A DNA stretch of 19,578 nt from Anaerolineales bacterium UBA7227 (lineage in GTDB: Bacteria; Chloroflexota; Anaerolineae; Anaerolineales; Villigracilaceae). The position numbers and the translations under genes are program-made. Shown in pieces: positions 19,549 through 19,578 of the stretch (the first letter of the stretch is position 1; each line of letters starts with the position of its first letter). The stretch is taken from positions 1 to 19,578 of the forward strand of contig DKTP01000126.1 in assembly GCA_002473085.1 (NCBI GenBank), written 5' to 3'. The notes beneath the pieces were generated by a model, which worked only from the letters and a program-made list of their open reading frames with translations, ran no database searches and had not been told where the DNA came from.

Positions 19549-19578
19549 ACCTGACACCTGACACCTGACACCTGAAAC
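19549..19578. repeat. Period-7 repeat after glpK, running off the window
   Basis: ACCTGAC three times, then ACCTGAA and AC at the edge. Read in glpK sense as CACCTGA, each unit contains TGA, so stops occur in all three frames. Confidence 0.85.

Overview
The window looks like chromosomal DNA from a GC-rich bacterium, probably an Anaerolineae-type member of Chloroflexota. That placement is an inference from overall protein style (META-domain lipoprotein, GT4 enzyme with an NMFCGSCMHDN start, several small polytopic DUF proteins, Thr/Pro linkers) and was not checked by any search. There is no phage, IS element or CRISPR array.

Layout. 1-259: 3' end of an MFS transporter. 298-1981 (minus): DegV-family lipid-binding protein followed by a short-chain dehydrogenase. 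2105-3748 (minus): TetR regulator and an NAD-dependent epimerase/reductase, with a near-consensus promoter and a perfect 14-bp palindromic operator. 3958-5939 (minus): methyltransferase and glycosyltransferase, overlapping by ATGA. 5960-6220: divergent promoter region with a possible small RNA. 6218-6451 (plus): DUF2283 protein. 6563-7438 (minus): ferritin-like/VIT1 fusion for iron handling. 7749-8165 (plus): META-domain lipoprotein. 8267-11548 (minus): glycine cleavage genes gcvH-gcvPA-gcvPB behind a tandem glycine riboswitch, terminator and clear sigma-70-type promoter; gcvT is absent. 12272-13948 (plus): secreted TPR protein with a Cys-containing C-terminal anchor-like tail. 14041-15789 (minus): three small membrane proteins, two of them preceded in the transcript by a clear terminator of the neighbour. 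15876-16796 (plus): fmt. 16888-17115: DUF2892 membrane protein. 17241-17954: peroxiredoxin with an in-frame TGA at the catalytic cysteine. 18039-19529: glpK.

The main discovery is the peroxiredoxin. Its frame is interrupted only by TGA, exactly where the peroxidatic Cys of the family sits, and continues as a fully conserved C-terminal part. A hairpin with a GG-starting loop lies at the right distance downstream for a bacterial SECIS. It is best read as a selenoprotein, with no resolving Cys visible at the usual C-terminal site, two good in-frame starts, and a perfect 14-bp inverted repeat overlapping its -10 box.

A second pattern is a set of degenerate period-7 repeats at gene ends (2105-2139, 8227-8275, 11143-11177, 19549-19578). 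In three cases the repeat supplies the gene's own stop codon. A related-looking period-8 inverted array (11642-11729) is inserted inside the second glycine aptamer, where it would form a long extra helix.
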